NCBI GenBank assembly: GCA_021397845.1
Contig: CM038040.1
Location: forward strand, 45,961,088 to 46,025,087
Direction: 5' to 3'
DNA from: Areca catechu
Taxonomy: Eukaryota > Streptophyta > Magnoliopsida > Arecales > Arecaceae
DNA length: 64,000 nucleotides
Shown: positions 13,229 to 23,852 of the stretch, piece by piece
Position numbering within the stretch: the stretch's first letter is position 1
Layout: every line of letters begins with the position of its first letter
The notes under the pieces: model-generated
Seen by the model: only the letters and a program-made list of their open reading frames with translations
What the model was told of the DNA's origin: nothing
Databases searched by the model: none
Position numbers and translations under genes: made by a program

Positions 13229-14835
13229 CTAATCCTCATCAGATGGAATCTCAAAAGAAATAAGATCGGTAACCCTAGTCCTACGGGCTAGACTACCAGG
13301 AGTCCTCAGGATACCATGGCTCCTAGTCCTAGTGGATGGCCCAAAACGAGGTGCAACTCTAGAGGCGCTAGAAGAGGGAGGGGGTAGAGTCTCAGTGGGG
13401 GTAACAAAGACTAGATCAGTGGCAGCTGGAGTGCCAGCAGCATCAGCTGGAGGAACAACTGGGGACTGTCGCTCTTGACTGACGACCTCATAACCGTCGG
13501 CACCATCATCAATGTCGCTGCCGTCATCAAGAACATCTATAGCCCTTCATCAGTGCGATCACCACCCTCCAAAGTATCATCATGGTCATCCTGGTGGTCG
13601 TTGCCATCATCATCATCATCATCACCCGGAGGATCAGCAGGAGCAGCAGGAGGAAGCAGGGATCTAAGCAATCCCTCAATGCACGCAAATCCTGCCTCCA
13701 CAGTCTGACGAATCTCAGCATGCTCAGCAGCAGTGTGAGCTCTAAGGCTCTCAATCTCGATCCGAAGCTGAGTCATCCTAACTCTTAGACTGATAAGCTC
13801 ACCCCTCACCTCTGCAAACTGCTCACGCGAATACTCCTCAGAGTGTACTTTAGTAGATGCTGGAGGAGCTGCTGAAGGTATGGCAGAAGGCATCGCAGGC
13901 TCGGTCTCTGATGCATGTGCTGTCTGAACAGGAGAACTGACCAGCCCTGATGGCCCTGCCTCTACCTCACGTAACTCATCCTTCTTATCTGGCTCCTGGC
14001 CAGACTCCCTCCTGACCCATCTGCCACCAACCACTCTGTAGCCCATACGATAGAGCGACCTCTCATCATAAATATCTGTGTGTAAGATCTCCTTGGGGAT
14101 CTCCCCCTTCAAGGATACTCCACAAGCTCTGAATAGTCGGGTCAGTCCCATCCCATAGGGCAGACAATGATGACGTTGGCTGGCCGCATCTCTCATCTGT
14201 ATCAGCATCATAGAAGGAATGTCCACCTGCGTCCTCTATGTCAAGCAGACCATGAGCATAAGCCCCCTCTCTGTGATAAAAGCAAAATGCCCTATCTTCG
14301 GCAGAAGAATCCGGGTCGTGATATGATGAAGGAGCTGCATCTCCACCGACAGCTGGTTCGCGGTGACTACTGTCACACCGCGAACATCCTCGCGCTCCAA
14401 AATACAATGAAATGCGGCCTCCCTATCATCCACAGAGAAAATGCTAATCCCTCGGTGTGGTATCTCCCAAACTCTGCTCAATAGCTCCTCTGTCAGTAGA
14501 ATCTCCACACCTCACACAGAAGTCATCCATGTCATACGCCGACAATCCAAAGCTCCATAAAACTCACGTACCATATGGGGGTAATACCTCTCCTGCATAG
14601 TGCAGAAGGGCACCAAACCCGCATCGGTAAGGGTCTGACGGATCTGAAAGTGCTGGCGGTCGAAAAACTCTAAGTCCACTCGTCGACCGAAAGCAACAGC
14701 CTTCCCTGCCATCCTCTTCGCATGGGAACCAGGTGCAACTGAGCTGCTCGACTCACCAGTGTCATGCCTAGCCTTTGTTCTCCTCTCTGTCCTCTAACTC
14801 GGTCTCCTAACTGTTAGTCGCTTTCTAGGACCCAT
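13229..14835 (-). pseudogene. SIRE third ORF (Transposase_32-like / 'envelope-like')
   Basis: About 535 codons downstream of pol, starting with ATG at 14835-14833 (MGPRKRL). The N-terminal half carries the plant Transposase_32 signature: a VDLEFFD patch, then YPHMVREFYGAL near 14560, and a WEIPHRGISIF patch. The C-terminal half is low-complexity (A/P/S-rich), with a predicted helix (about 13690-13830), a DDDDDD tract and a basic tail. It belongs to the extra-ORF class of SIRE elements, sometimes called envelope-like; no signal peptide or clear membrane span is visible. One frame runs from 14835 to 13537 but is cut by three stops (near 14796, 14514 and 14238). A frameshift at about 13540 leads to a further 100 residues ending DED at 13229. 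Function is unknown; the family call is from motif memory. Confidence 0.72.
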
Positions 14836-15884
14836 GTCAAACTAGCTGGATAGGAAGGAAAAGAGGATAGCTTCAATCAGACTTAGAACTATGGGACTGG
14901 CTACAGGTTCAGCTAAGGAGAATTTCATTTCTTAAGAGGTGCTAAGACAAGTTTTTTAAAAGAACTAGGATTAAAACAATTTTGTAAAATACCCTTTAGA
15001 AATTTTAGGAAATCTACAAACAATTTGAAAGTGGAAATTTTACAAACTAGAAAATGTTTTCAGTTCATAAAATATATTTGATCTTTTGTAAAAATACATT
15101 TTGTAAGGTCAAAATATAAAAACACATGGGATTTGGGCTTAAATTAATTAGGGTTTTAGCAACGTGGTAAAAATGTCGCAAAAACATCATGAATAATTTT
15201 TCAAAACAATGATAAAGTAATAAAAATGAGTTTAGAACACTAGATTTTAGGTGAAAACCCAAATTTTTCGGCCAAAGTCAATCAAACAGTGGTTTTTCCC
15301 AAATTTGAATGGAATGAGCGTGAAAACGGCCAAAAACTATGGAAAATCCAAGAAAAATACCGTTAAACCACCATTCCTTCAAATGGAGTTTTAGAAAACC
15401 ATTAAAACCCATGAAAATCTGATTGAAATCCCAAAAAAAATCGAAAAAACCTATTTTAGGTTATGTGGCTTTCACGGTAATGAAAATGAAAAATAGGAGA
15501 AATAAATGGAAATAAAAAGAAATTAAAAGAGGGAATACCTGATACATGAAGGGATAAATGGGAAGAGGAAAGAATTGGAGTGTAGTGGACCACTGTAGCT
15601 TGAGAGTGATGGGGGAAAAGTGAAAACAAAACCCTCGGTCGGTCGTTTTAAAAACAAATTTCTTTTCACAAGTGTCGACACTTAGTATTTGTCAAGTGTC
15701 GACACTTGGTCAGGTGTCGACACTTGACAAAATCCAAGTGTCGACACTTGGCCAAAAAAATCCCAAAAGAAATTGAAAAATTTGCAAGAATTTAAGAAAA
15801 TATTTAAAGGCTTTTAGGACTAAAAGCAAGTATTTTTTTTTTTTTAAGTAAAATGCCTTGGTTAAGATGAAGTTTGTGAGAGTT
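14836..15884 (-). other. SIRE spacer between pol and ORF3
   Basis: About 1.05 kb without a supported frame. It holds four copies of the same 16-bp palindrome as the LTRs (15668-15752) and an A-rich stretch. The spacer probably carries the leader for ORF3 expression, but no splice site or promoter can be fixed. Confidence 0.6.
15668..15752. repeat. Internal palindrome array of SIRE element
   Basis: Four GTGTCGACACTT cores start near 15672, 15696, 15713 and 15738 (gaps 24, 17 and 25 bp). They are the same motif as in the LTRs but lie outside them, upstream of ORF3 on the element's strand. Confidence 0.9.
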
Positions 15885-17320
15885 CTAGAAGAATGGGTCA
15901 ATGACACCTAACTCTCTTCTAATCAGATAGAACCTTTCTTCACTCAATGGTTTGGTAAACACATTAGTTAATTGATCATCAGTACACACAAATTCAAGAA
16001 TAACATTAGAGTTTTGTATATGATCTCTTATGAAATGATGTCTAATTTCAATGTGTTTACTTATTGAATGTTGCACAGGATTCTTAGTTAGATTGATTGC
16101 ACTAGTATTGTCACATCTTATGGGTGTCTTAGTTAGTTTAATGCCAAAATCTTCAAGTTATTGTTTGATCCAAAGGATTTGAGTACAACAGCTTCCAGAT
16201 GCTATATATTAGGCTTCCGCCATAGATAGAGCAACTGAATTCTGTTTCTTGCTACTCCAAGAGATCAAATTTACTCCAAGAAACTGACAGGTTCCACAAG
16301 TACTTTTATGATCAAGTTTACACCCAGCAAAGTCAGCATCATAATAAGCAATCAATTCAAATGAAGAATCTCTAGAGTACCACAAACCAATTTCAATTGT
16401 GCTAGATAGATATCTAAGTATGCGTTTAATAGCTAAAAGATGAGACTCTTTAGGATTAAACTGATATCTAACACACATACAAATGCTAAACATGATGTCT
16501 AGCCTATTGGCAGTAAGATATAGCAGTGAACCGATAATGCCACGATATAATTTTTGGTCAATAGATTTACCTGATTCATCCTTGTCAAGTCTACAAGTAG
16601 AGCTCATAGGGGTACCTAAAGGCTTGGTGTTCTCCATCCCAAACTTCTTGAGTATTTCTTTTGTGTACTTTGCTTGGTTGATGATGATCCCCTCTTTGGT
16701 TTGCTTTATTTGGAGTCCGAAGAAGAAATTTAGTTCTCCCATCATGCTCATCTCGAACTCACCCTGCATTAACTTTGCAAATTCTTGACAAAGAGATTCG
16801 TTAGTAGCACCAAATATGATATCATCTACATAGATTTGTACTACTAAGAGATCATCATTCTTTTTCTTTAAAAATAAAGTTTTGTCTATATTACCTCTAG
16901 CAAAATCATTTTTGAGCAAGAAAGAACTTAAACGATCATACCAACCTCTAGGAGCTTGTTTCAAACCATATAAAGCTTTATGAAGTTTGTAAACATGATT
17001 TAAAAATTCAGAATTTTCAAAACTAGGAGGTTGTTCAACATAAACCTCTTCTTCAATATGACCATTTAAAAAGGCACTTTTAATATCCATTTGAAATAAT
17101 TTAAAATTCATAAAGCAAGCAAAAGCCAACAATAGCCTAATTGCCTCAAGTCTAGCCACAGGAGCAAAGGTTTCATCAAAATCTATCCCTTCCTCCTGAT
17201 TGTATCCTTTGGCAACTAGTCTAGCCTTATTTCTAGTAACAACACCATTTTCATCAAGTTTATTTTGGAAAACCCATTTTGTGCCAATAATTGAAGTATT
17301 TGAAGGCCTATCTACTAATG
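15885..17320 (-). pseudogene. SIRE pol: reverse transcriptase and RNase H
   Basis: Copies the element RNA into DNA and degrades the RNA strand. The frame 17159-16209 contains the copia RT blocks: QMDIKSAFLNG and EEVYVEQPP, then ALYGLKQAPRGWYDRL, then YVDDIIFGATN with both catalytic aspartates. A TPMSS..LD block and an YYDADFAGCKLDHKST RNase H block follow. The RNase H tail (16207-15885) has CDNTSAINL, HIEIRHHFIRDH and FTKPLSEERF, ending at 15885. Stops interrupt it (for example TAG after SMAEA at 16209 and another near 16160). The upstream RT start at 17320-17160 carries FVSQ-like and TKWVFQNK blocks. RT motifs are intact, so decay seems mostly by point mutation. Confidence 0.9.
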
Positions 17321-17321
17321 T

Positions 17322-18610
17322 TCAAACATTGTTCCTTTTGAATTGGTTAAGTTTATCTTGCATAGTATTTATCCAATTACTATCACATTCAGCTTCCTCA
17401 ATAGTTTTAGGTTCAATTTGAGAAACAAAAGCTAAATAATCACATATATTTTTAAGGGATGATCGAGTACTTACACCTTTAGATGGATCACCAATAATTA
17501 GTTCTTTTGGGTGTCCATAAGCATACCTCCATTCTTTTGGTAGTGGATCAACTGTAGATGTGTTTTCATCACCTTGTGCTTGATCTCCTTTAGTGCTTTG
17601 ATCATCTTCTTGTTCCTTGGTAGGCTCTTCGTTGTTGTTTACTCTTTCAGTTTTCTTGGTACCTGTTTCATCAGAAAGCACATCTTCTTTTCTCGAAGAT
17701 TTTTGGTCAGATTCATCAAATACCACATGTATGGATTCTTCAACAACAAGTGTTCTTCTGTTGAAGACCCTATATGCCTTACTAGATGTGGAGTAGCCTA
17801 GAAAGACTCCCTCATCTGAGTTGGTATCAAATTTGATCAAATTATCTTTACCATTGTTTAAAATGAAACAACGGCATCCAAAACACAAAAATAACGAATT
17901 AAAAATTTTCTACCCTTCCAAAGCTCATAAGGTGTTTTCTTTAAAATCGGTCAGGTTCAAACTCGATTTAAAACATAGCACGCAGTATTTATGGCTTCCA
18001 TCCAAAAATATCTAGGTAAATCATTTTCACAAAGCATGGTGTGTGCCATTTCTTCAAGAGTTCAATTTTTCCTTTCTACCACCCCATTTTGTTGAGGTGT
18101 CCTAGGTGCAGAAAAATTATGATTAATGCCATTTTCAATATAAAATTTATCAAAATCAGTATTTTCAAATTCGGTTCCATGATCACTTCTCAAAGATACG
18201 ATTGAAATACCTTTTTCATTTGAAACTCGTTTATGAAATCTAATGAATTCAGAAAATATTTCATCTTTATGTGCTAAAAACATGATCCATGTAAATCATG
18301 AGAAATCATCTACAATAACTAGACCGTACTTCTTACCTCCCAAACTAGATGTTCTAGTTGGCCCAAAGAGGTCTATGTGATGCAACTCTAAGGGTCTAGA
18401 AGTAGAGATTACTCCTTTTAGTTTGAAAGAGGATTTGGTTTGTTTTCCAAGTTGACATGCACTGCAAATCTTGTCTTTTTCAAAACTGAGTTTAGGCAAA
18501 TCCTTTATCAAATTCTTTTTGCTAAGTTTTAAAATCAAATGCATACTAGCATGTCTTAGTCTACGATGCCAAAGCCAACTAGTTTCATTGATCTTAGCTT
18601 CCATTGCCAC
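17322..18610 (-). pseudogene. SIRE pol: integrase
   Basis: Inserts the element DNA into the host. The zinc-binding GAG-pre-integrase part has WHRRLRHAS and CSACQLGKQTKS (18560-18440). The core has ELHHIDLFGPT with the first Asp, RSDHGTEFEN with the second, and PQQNGVVERKN with the Glu (18390-18065), so the DDE triad is visible. The C-terminal part (17888-17322) has FGCRCFILN, DEGVFLGYSTSSKAYRVFN and an acidic linker before RT. TGA stops split the core from the rest at 18298 and at 18062, both where CGA codons are usual, and TGA at 17324 separates it from RT. Confidence 0.88.
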
Positions 18611-18990
18611 TAGGCATTGACTATTTTGAATCGAAAGATCATCAAGATCAACATATAAATATTGCCATGCCTATGACCAATGAACTTGATGCCATTGTCA
18701 TCTAAACTAGAAACAATGTATATAGAAGATTTAAAAATAACTTTAAAATCCTTGTCGCAAAACTGACTAATACTAAGCAAGTTATGTTTCAAACCATTAA
18801 CATATAAAATATTATCAATGTAAGAAGAATGGGTGATATGGACTTTACTAATACCAATAATTTTGCCCTTTCCATTATCACCAAAAGTCACATTGCCACC
18901 ATTTTGATATTCGAGCGATAAGAACTGCTCCACATCTCCTGTCATATGCCTTCAGCAACCGCTATCAAGGTACCACATTCTTTTCTTATT
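18610..18990 (-). pseudogene. SIRE pol: aspartic protease
   Basis: Processes the polyprotein. The active-site block reads YLDSG at about 18985-18970, followed by a TGA stop in the next residues where a serine is expected, then RHMTGD. Downstream are VTFGDNGKGKI and DNILYVNGLKHNLLSISQ, standard for copia proteases. The catalytic Asp-Ser-Gly is kept, but the stop at about 18958 breaks the domain. Confidence 0.85.
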
Positions 18991-19017
18991 GGTTGCAAGG
19001 CATACCTGCAATAAAGA

Positions 19018-19428
19018 TCAAGTGGAAACTTTAGGTACCCAAGTCATCTTGGATCCTTTTAGGTTAGTGGCATTGGTTCCTTTTGGAACCCAAACTTTCT
19101 TAATATTACTCAATCTTCTTTTGTTGTACATATAAGATTTATGCCCTTTAGTACCACATGCATAACAAGTAATGGATGAAGATGCAGGCATAAAAAAATT
19201 TTTGAAAAGTTTTTGTTTCTTATGAGTTCTAAACCCTAAACCTGCTCTATCAAAAATAGCTCTTTGATTGTTCAAAAGCAAATTTAATTTTTCAGAACTA
19301 TAAGTAAATTTATCTACTAAAGGTTTTAATTTTTTAATTTCTTCTTTATATCTTTTATTTTCATTCAAAATTTCTTTTCTTTGTTTTGAAAGATTTTTAT
19401 TTGAAACTGAAAAACTTTTCTTTTTCAA
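19018..19428 (-). pseudogene. SIRE gag-pol linker: coiled coil and second zinc knuckle
   Basis: A lysine- and glutamate-rich helical segment (about 60 residues) is followed by CYACGTKGHKSYMYN, a CCHC knuckle whose last cysteine has become tyrosine, and a VPKGTN/WVPKVST patch. A long helix between gag and protease with a second knuckle is typical of SIRE-type polyproteins. It probably helps gag assembly; the lost cysteine would weaken RNA or DNA binding. Confidence 0.75.
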
Positions 19429-19571
19429 AACTTCTTTTTCCTTTTCAAGAACTGAAATCTTATCAATTAATTTTCTATTTTAAAAAAGAAGGCATTCATT
19501 TTCATTTGAAAGCTTATCATTTATTTTGGTTAAATCCAAATTTTGCTTTTTCAAATCTTTATGTTTTAATT

Positions 19572-20715
19572 TTAGTTTTGAAATTCTATGACTAATTCAT
19601 CAAAAACTTCATGAAGTTCATCAAATGTAAATTCATTTTCTTTTTCAGAATATATCTCATCATGATCCGCCATCAGACATAAGTTTGCCACTTCCTGCCG
19701 TTCTTCCTCAGAGCTGGAGTCCTCACTATCACTCCAGGTTTCCATCATGGCCTTTTTTCTTAACTTTCTTCTGCTTTTCTTGAGCAAGGGGCAGTCCACC
19801 TTAAAATGACCGATTTCTTGCATTCAAAACAAGTGGGCTACTCCTTCTTCTTCTCCTTGTCTTTCTCTTTACTTGGCTCACCTTTCAGAGGTTTCTTCTT
19901 GAAGTTGAACCTTTTCTTCCTCATAAACCTTCTGAATTTTCTTGCTATTAGAGCCATCTCATCTTCTTCATCATCTTCTTTGGAGTCATCACTTGTTTCT
20001 TCTCTAACAGTGGATTTGAAAGCGATCACTTTCTTCTTTTTATCGACTTTCACATTTTCTTGCTTGAGGGAGAGCTCATAGGTCATCAGTGAGCTCAATA
20101 ATTGTTCAAGTGGAAGAGTGTTGACATTCTTGGCTTCTTCAATAGCCGTCACTTTTGCATCCCAAGAAGCCGGTAGAGACCTGAGAAGTTTGTTTACAAG
20201 TTCACCATTATAAACAATTTTTTCTAGGCTTCTCATGCCATTCACAATATTTGTGAACCTAGTATACATCTCACTAATAGACTCGGTAGGTTCCATTTTA
20301 AACATTTCATACGTATGAATGAGCATGTTAACCTTGATGGTTTTCACTTGGTGTGTACCCTTATGGGTAACCTCATGTGTATCCCAAATCTCCTTGGCGG
20401 AGAGACAATTAGTATTCTATTAAATTCACTTAGGTCAAGAGAGCAAAATAACAAGTTCATAGCCTTAGCATTAAGCTCTATTTGCTTAATGTTGTTCTCA
20501 TCCTAATCATCTTCCATCCTTGGAGTGAGAATGCCATTAACCAATATAGTAGGCTGATGAGGAACTTTTATAATTGTCCTCCATATATTGTAATCAATAG
20601 CTTGAATAAAAATGCGCATGCGTGTTTTCTAATACGTATAATTTGTGCCATTGAAGAGTGGGGGACGATTTGAAGCTTGACCTTCAACTATACCCATTCC
20701 TATTGGGGCTACCAT
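19572..20715 (-). pseudogene. SIRE gag (UBN2-type)
   Basis: Forms the virus-like particle and packs the element RNA. The ATG at 20715-20713 (MVAPIGMG) opens the DUF4219-like start, with a PPLFNGTNY block; a TAG stop replaces the usual tryptophan soon after. The UBN2 core at 20347-19838 has MFKMEPTESISEMYTRF, LLRSLPASWDAKVTAI and LSSLMTYELSLKQ, then a K/E-rich tail. The zinc knuckle at 19823-19780 keeps GHFKVDC but has lost its leading cysteines. A frameshift near 20400 joins the two parts. The primer site lies 44 bp upstream of the ATG, so the leader is short. Confidence 0.88.
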
Positions 20716-20758
20716 GATCTTTCACTCAAGATCCTTGGACCTACAAGAGAGTACCGGA

Positions 20759-20770
20759 GCTCTGATACCA
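20759..20770 (-). other. Primer-binding site of SIRE element (tRNA-iMet)
   Basis: On the minus strand TGGTATCAGAGC lies two bases inside the 5' LTR end, an exact match to the common plant tRNA-iMet primer site. It proves the element's orientation. Confidence 0.95.
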
Positions 20771-20772
20771 CT

Positions 20773-22220
20773 TGTTGCCCAGAAATGGAGCCCAAGAGGG
20801 GGGGTGAATTGGATCTTTTAAAATTTAAAACAGTAATGTGAAGGTCTAGTGGTGTTTGTGAGTAATAAATTCAATGCTCAAGATTTAAATGCAGCGGAAA
20901 GCAGTAAATCAAATGTAATAAGCAAAGAGCAAGAGGGAAAGAAGGCAATCACACACAAATATAATATTTATAGTGGTTCGGTGCAAACCTAGCACCTATA
21001 TCCACTCTCCAAGCCACCCTTGAAAATTTCACTATAATCCAATCAAGATTACAGCTGACTTGTTTTTCACAAGGCTCACAAGTCAAAACCTATATTGGTT
21101 TTGTCACCTAGGCTCACCAACAACCTTTTACACTTGTTTTGTCTTCGGGCTCACAAGTTAACCCTAGTTGGTTTTATCCCTTTGGCTTATCAACAAACCA
21201 CAACAACCTTCTTTCAAGACACCCTTGAAAGCAAGGTCAAATCACAAAACAAAAATAGATATACAATTTCAAAAATAAGACAAACTCTCTTCAAGAGTAG
21301 AATGAAAGCTTTAAAGCTCAAGTTGATGCTTTGTCTTGTCTTTTCTTTGGAATATCCTTCAAACACTTTTTTTGGAATGATGTAAGGATGAGCTTGTAGG
21401 CATTTTTAGGGAATCAAACTATAAAAGACTTTTGATGTGAAGTTCTTGAGAGAATATTGGCTTTTTGGCTTTCAATGGACTTCAATATACTTCATTGCCT
21501 TTATAATGAAGTTGGTGGAGGTTAAATACAACAAGAAACTTCCAAAAAATAGTTTGTGACCATTGGAGCTTCGAATCTAGCCGTTTGGAGCTTGAAAAGT
21601 GAGTAATGCAAGTCAGAAAAATAGATTCGTTAGGACTGTCAGGCTTTAAGTGTCGACACTTGGCTGTCAAGTGTCGACACTTGATTTCTAGGTGTCGATA
21701 CTTGAGCTTTCAAGTATCGACACTTGATGCACAGGTGTCGACACTTGACACAAAAAACCCTCAAATGGCAATGTTCTATATTTTCAAAAATCTCAGACCT
21801 TGAGTCGACACTTGGAAACCTAAGTGTCGACACTTGAAATGCAGGTGTCGACACTTGAGTTCTGGGTGTCGACACTTGGCATGCCAAATGCTGAAGTGTC
21901 GACACTTGACTTCCTAGGTGTCGACACTTGATATTGAAAAATTCACAATCAAGTGCAATTTGAGCCAAAAACACAAATATTGATTTTGAAATTTAAATGG
22001 AACATAAACAAATAACAATTGAACATGTAAAATCCTTTTTTCTATGAAGAGGATATCTAGAATTGTGAAAAATGCTCCGTGCCATGGCGTGCCACGATAC
22101 ATAAGCTTTTGAGATTTTGAGATGCTTTCTTCTTGAAAACTCATAGCTTGAAATACATATTAGTATACAATATGCACTCAATGTTTTGTTATTCATCAAA
22201 ATCACTAGGTGGAGCCAACA
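20773..22220 (-). repeat. 5' LTR of SIRE element
   Basis: Partner of 11103-12546. On the element's strand it runs from TGTTGGCTCC (22220) to GGGCAACA (20773). It carries the palindrome array and drives transcription; no confident TATA box could be placed. Confidence 0.92.
21646..21935. repeat. Palindrome array in 5' LTR
   Basis: GTGTCGAC-type cores start near 21650, 21671, 21692, 21713 (variant GTATCGACAC), 21735, 21824, 21846, 21867, 21898 and 21921. The first four are exactly 21 bp apart. This LTR has one unit more than its partner in the first block, so the array has changed since insertion or differed between template copies. Confidence 0.9.
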
Positions 22221-23710
22221 TTTTTCTATTGGTTTTAAGATGTCAATGCAGAAACAAGTTGTTACGGTTGTTTTTCAATTATCACCATTCTTCAAGGCAT
22301 TATGTTCTAAGGTTCTTGATTCTTAGGAGCTTGATCAGTTGCAGTTTCAAGTCATACTTTATTATGTCAGTTGGAAAAGATTTTTTCTCTTGAATTTTTT
22401 ATGATTATGGTTCATCTTCTCATACACCTAGCTTCGGAAGCTAAACTTGGTGGACCAGTACAGTACAGATGGATGTACCCTATCGAGAGGTGATGCTGTA
22501 AAACTAAAATTTTATAAGTTAGATATCTTTATTTTATTATATGTCATATTAATATTAAAATTATAATAAATTTCATACTTCTTGAAGGTATCTTATACGT
22601 TTGAAGGATTATATATGAAATAAAGCGCATCCTGCGGGCTCAATAGCAAAGGGATATATTGCTGAAGAGTGTTTAATATTTTATTCAAGATATCTCGAAG
22701 GTGTAGAGACTGTATTCAATCGACCTCAACGTCATGACGATACCATGAAGAATATAAATCTATACAAGTTTGCATCTTCCGAAAGATTTATAGGAAAAGC
22801 TGAAAGTATTATTCTTTACCATAAATCCTTGTCACAAGCACACCATTATGTAAGTAGACATAATGGATAATACTAAATATTAGACATATTGCTGTCAAAC
22901 TTATATTTGATTATCATGCAGTGAATTTTTAGCTGTACAACGACAAGCCAATCATTCCACTCATCCTAATCCAAGGATTGAACAAAAATAGTTAGTTGAG
23001 TTATTCCCTAATTGGCTTGCCAATCAGGTTAGTATATATAAGTCATATAATAATTTTACATACATTTAACATCGAATAAGTGATCGATAATTGATATTAT
23101 ATTTTTTAGGTACTGGTACTGATGGAGAAAAATTGTTCAGCATAACTAATAGTACTTGCCAGAAGTTCTAATTATATTGTGAACAAATATAATGGTTTTA
23201 TTATAAATGGTTTTAAATTTTATACCAAGGAGTGCAAGAAATTTAGAAAAACTCAAAACAGTGGAGTTATAATAGAAGCAGATGGAAATCTTATTATGGT
23301 ATACTTAAAAATATTTTTGAGATGGATTTTATAGAAATTTTAAAGTTGTATTATTTTGATGCAATTGGATAGATATAAATACACTAAGAGGTTTGAAAAA
23401 TGACTCAAATGAATTCATACTTGTCAATTTTTCAAGATTGATACATACGGGTGTGTTATTGAAGGATGATCCATTTATTTTTTCATCTCAAGCTCGACAA
23501 GGCTTTTATGTACAATAATTGAAAGATAAAGAATGGGTTACTATTATTAAGACAAAATCCAGAGACTTGAATGATATGAAAAAAAGGATGGAAGAAAATG
23601 ATGATAATACTTATACTCAGTGTATGCCTTATACTATTATGCCAGATGATCATATAAATGATACAACCATTTTGGTTAGGTTGGATTCTAAAGAAGGTAC
23701 AACTATTTGA
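22221..23710 (+). pseudogene. TNP2/TNPD-like CACTA transposase, 3' part
   Basis: Resumes the transposase after the SIRE insertion. The first block reads IGFKMSMQKQVV and VFQLSPFFKALCSKVL, then LGGPVQYRWMYPIE-like traces in shifted frames (22425-22490). After an intron-like AT stretch come HPAGSIAKGYIAEECLIFYSRYLEGVE (split over frames, 22630-22710) and GLKNDSNEFILVNFSRL (23392-23445), matching the DUF4218 and DUF4216 parts of CACTA transposases. The last exon at about 23519-23710 reads KDKEWVTIIKTKSRDL and ends at TGA 23710. Introns with GT-AG borders are likely near 22860-22920, 23030-23110 and 23300-23380. Stops and frameshifts make it non-functional. Confidence 0.85.
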
Positions 23711-23852
23711 TTATGACAAGTAAGTAGTTTATAAAATATCTTACATTTTTGCATGAATTATTATCATATCTTTTAAATAACAATTCATTTCTGTTATAAT
23801 TTGATTATAATGTTGACTGACTTGGTTTTTAATAATGCATGTTAGGTACACC

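Larger units (their letters stand above)
11103..22220 (-). mobile_element. SIRE-type Ty1/copia retrotransposon nested in TNPD
   Basis: An 11.1-kb minus-strand element with two ~1.45-kb LTRs. Read on its own strand, each LTR begins TGTTGGCTCC and ends GGGCAACA. The plant tRNA-iMet primer site lies next to the 5' LTR and a polypurine tract next to the 3' LTR. Flanks are TTCTT at 11098-11102 and TTTTT at 22221-22225, a 5-bp target duplication with one mismatch. The order gag, coiled coil plus zinc knuckle, protease, integrase, RT, RNase H, extra ORF, 3' LTR fits the SIRE/Maximus lineage of copia. The insertion separates two halves of one transposase gene, so it is younger than the CACTA element. 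Stops in gag, pol and ORF3 show it is no longer autonomous. Confidence 0.92.

Noticed and set aside
13537..13788. Plus-strand frames over the SIRE third ORF
   Set aside because: Shadows of the Asp-rich part of the minus-strand ORF3 (Ser/Ile runs opposite GAT runs).
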